Shown: in pieces, positions 62,905-64,000 of the stretch | Layout: every line of letters begins with the position of its first letter | Numbering within the stretch: position 1 is the first letter of the stretch | Assembly (NCBI RefSeq): GCF_040361335.1 | Contig: NZ_APNM01000001.1 | Location: 62,001 to 126,000 of the forward strand | Origin: APNM01 sp040361335 | Lineage (GTDB): Bacteria; Pseudomonadota; Gammaproteobacteria; Nevskiales; Salinisphaeraceae | DNA: 64,000 nt | Reading direction: 5' to 3' | Program-made: the position numbers and the translations under genes | The notes under the pieces: generated by a model | Seen by the model: only the letters and a program-made list of their open reading frames with translations | Told to the model about the DNA's origin: nothing | The model's database searches: none

Positions 62905-62938
62905 TTAACGTCGTTAAATTAACAAAGTTAAATTAACG
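62905..62938. promoter_or_regulatory. Tandem TetR operators
   Basis: TTAACGTCGTTAA (62905-62917) and TTAACAAAGTTAA (62919-62931) are 13-base palindromes, centres 14 bases apart, followed by a third half-site TTAACG (62933-62938). They begin four bases before the tetR start, so bound repressor would cover its own ribosome site and promoter. Confidence 0.75.
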
Positions 62939-62970
62939 AGGCGCTTGTTGCCGCGTCAAGTCGCGGTCCA

Positions 62971-62990
62971 CACCTACGCGACGGTAGGTG
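62971..62990. promoter_or_regulatory. Perfect inverted repeat upstream of the lipase gene
   Basis: CACCTAC and GTAGGTG (62971-62977, 62984-62990) flank six bases, followed by ATTTTTACTATT. It could be an operator or a minus-strand-independent terminator-like hairpin. It lies 86 bases before the lipase ATG. Confidence 0.45.
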
Positions 62991-63076
62991 ATTTTTACTA
63001 TTCCCCGTGCCGGGGACTTACGTAGTATCGAAAGCGTGCGATGACACGCCCGTTACGGGCGACAGGGAGGACAAAG

Positions 63077-64000
63077 ATGCTAAAGGGCATGCGGATTTCT
63101 TTCGCGGCGGTACTCGCCGCCTTGATGGTCACGGCCTGCGACGACAACGGCGACGTGCCGGGGCGCGATTCGGGCACGGCGGTGGTGAGCCTGTTCGCGC
63201 CGGTGGGCGACGCCACGGTGCCGTTCCCGATCGACCTGTTCTTCTCCGACGCGGAGAGCGGCACCGGCCTGACCACGGACACCACGCTCAATATCCCCAA
63301 CTCGGACAGTGTGCCCTTCGTGGCCGCCGCCAACGAGCTGGATGGCTTCTCGACCACGGCCCAGGCCTTCACCGATTTCCTGGGCCCGCCCCTGGATCTC
63401 GCGACCGCGACCGCGGGCGGCATCATCGTGATCAGTTCGGCCGAGGGCATGCTCACGCCCGGCGAGGACTACGAGGTGGTCGCCTCCTCGGTGATCACCA
63501 ACCGGCCGCGGCTGCTGATCCGGCCGCTGCAGCCGCTGGAGCCGGGGACCCGGCATTTCGTGATCGTGACCGATGCCCTGCGCACCGAGAAGGGTCTGGG
63601 TATCGAGCCGAGCAACGAGTTCAGGATCGTCTCCAGCACCGAGCTGGTGGGCTCGGACGCCAACCCGGCGGCGGGGTACTCGGCGGCACAGCAGGTGCAA
63701 CTGGAGACCATACGCACCAGCTTCATGCGCCCGATCTTCAACAACGTGATCGTGCCCAACGGCATCGATCCGGATTCCGTGATCCTGGCCTGGAGCTTCA
63801 CCACCCAGTCGATCGCCGATTCGCTGGAGCGTCTGGCCGACAACGCGCCGGCGGTGTCGCCGCAGTTGCGGGCGGCCGCGTCCGGCCTGTCCACGGGCGA
63901 CCTCGAGCTGGGTCTGCCGGACACGGCGGATATCTTCGTGGGCAGCATCGATCTGCCGTACTACCTGTCCGCGCCCAGCGGCGAGAATCCCACGGCGCCG
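63077..64000 (+). CDS. VolA/Pla-1-type lipoprotein lipase, N-terminal part (runs off the window)
   Basis: Start ATG 63077 behind GGGAGG; the frame is open to the window end (308 codons seen). A lipobox LMVTAC gives a lipidated Cys at residue 22. The following region, DATVPFPIDLFFSD, LNIPNSDSVPFVAAANELDG, GTRHFVIVTDALR and NGIDPDSVILAWSFTTQS, is the virulence-factor lipase N-terminal domain of VolA and Pla-1. These are surface lysophospholipases. The catalytic Ser-His-Asp lies beyond 64000 and is unseen. Confidence 0.85.
   Translation, partial: MLKGMRISFAAVLAALMVTACDDNGDVPGRDSGTAVVSLFAPVGDATVPFPIDLFFSDAESGTGLTTDTTLNIPNSDSVPFVAAANELDGFSTTAQAFTDFLGPPLDLATATAGGIIVISSAEGMLTPGEDYEVVASSVITNRPRLLIRPLQPLEPGTRHFVIVTDALRTEKGLGIEPSNEFRIVSSTELVGSDANPAAGYSAAQQVQLETIRTSFMRPIFNNVIVPNGIDPDSVILAWSFTTQSIADSLERLADNAPAVSPQLRAAASGLSTGDLELGLPDTADIFVGSIDLPYYLSAPSGENPTAP

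Noticed and set aside
62998..63948. Minus-strand genes opposite the lipase
   Set aside because: The plus strand has a signal peptide with lipobox and a known lipase N-terminal domain running off the window; minus frames are shadows.

Overview
The window comes from the chromosome of a GC-rich (roughly 70% by eye) Gram-negative bacterium. The gene set points to a gammaproteobacterium: hemX-hemY, a PilE/FimT/PilV-W-X/PilY1 pilin cluster, a DUF3450-TtpC-ExbB-ExbD-TonB operon, NasT-controlled nitrate assimilation, malate synthase G and a VolA/Pla-1-type lipase. A Chromatiales/Ectothiorhodospiraceae-like host would fit, but the genus cannot be read from the sequence. Coding density is high and most intergenic gaps are short.

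Layout. 1-3273: the end of a haem operon (hemX, hemY) and a YeeZ-like NAD(P)-binding protein. 3281-8837: exported proteins, an orphan ParA, a thiamine-binding protein, and a LolA-like protein with an MMPL/RND exporter. 8872-19975: a complete assimilatory nitrate locus: nasT, a sigma-54 promoter with an ANTAR-type attenuator leader, porin, Tat-exported NrtA-like protein, NarK, NirB, NirD and NasA. 20067-26108: esterase, nhaR/nhaA, a uroporphyrinogen-III-synthase-like gene, and a GNAT plus ATP-grasp ligase pair. 26224-32321: the minor pilin/PilY1 operon on the minus strand. 32561-36405: malate synthase G, Tag glycosylase and a PPP-type phosphatase. 36430-46840: a TonB receptor and lipoprotein facing a six-gene TonB2-type energising operon, with a Pho-box-like sequence between them. 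46881-59437: LigD-type polymerase, pgk, an SDR/FAH operon, dodecin, a c-di-GMP protein, bioA, pyrC, ilvD and a LysR regulator. 59438-62200: a visibly AT-richer, probably acquired island with a DUF5131/three-Cys protein and its TcmP partner, bounded by a tRNA-like scrap and an IS256 transposase remnant. 62190-64000: a truncated gene, a TetR regulator with tandem palindromic operators, and the start of a lipoprotein lipase.

How genes work together. The nitrate locus reads as one circuit. NasT (ANTAR) should bind two hairpins with identical AACGGC loops in the leader and prevent a terminator whose 5' arm overlaps the second hairpin, so that porin, NrtA, NarK, NirBD and NasA are expressed only when sigma-54 and NasT both permit. 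The TonB block pairs one large receptor and one beta-helix lipoprotein with its own inner-membrane motor. Two families of small inverted-repeat elements ('CACAGAG' and 'GGGAAACGG') sit between operon genes; one copy is inserted in frame inside nasA and another supplies the pyrC stop codon.

The strongest candidates for little-described biology are the DUF5131-TcmP cassette, the NrtA/NarK/NasT arrangement without ABC permease or visible cytosolic NasS, the GNAT-RLAN-ATP-grasp pair, and the repeat-derived insertion in nitrate reductase.
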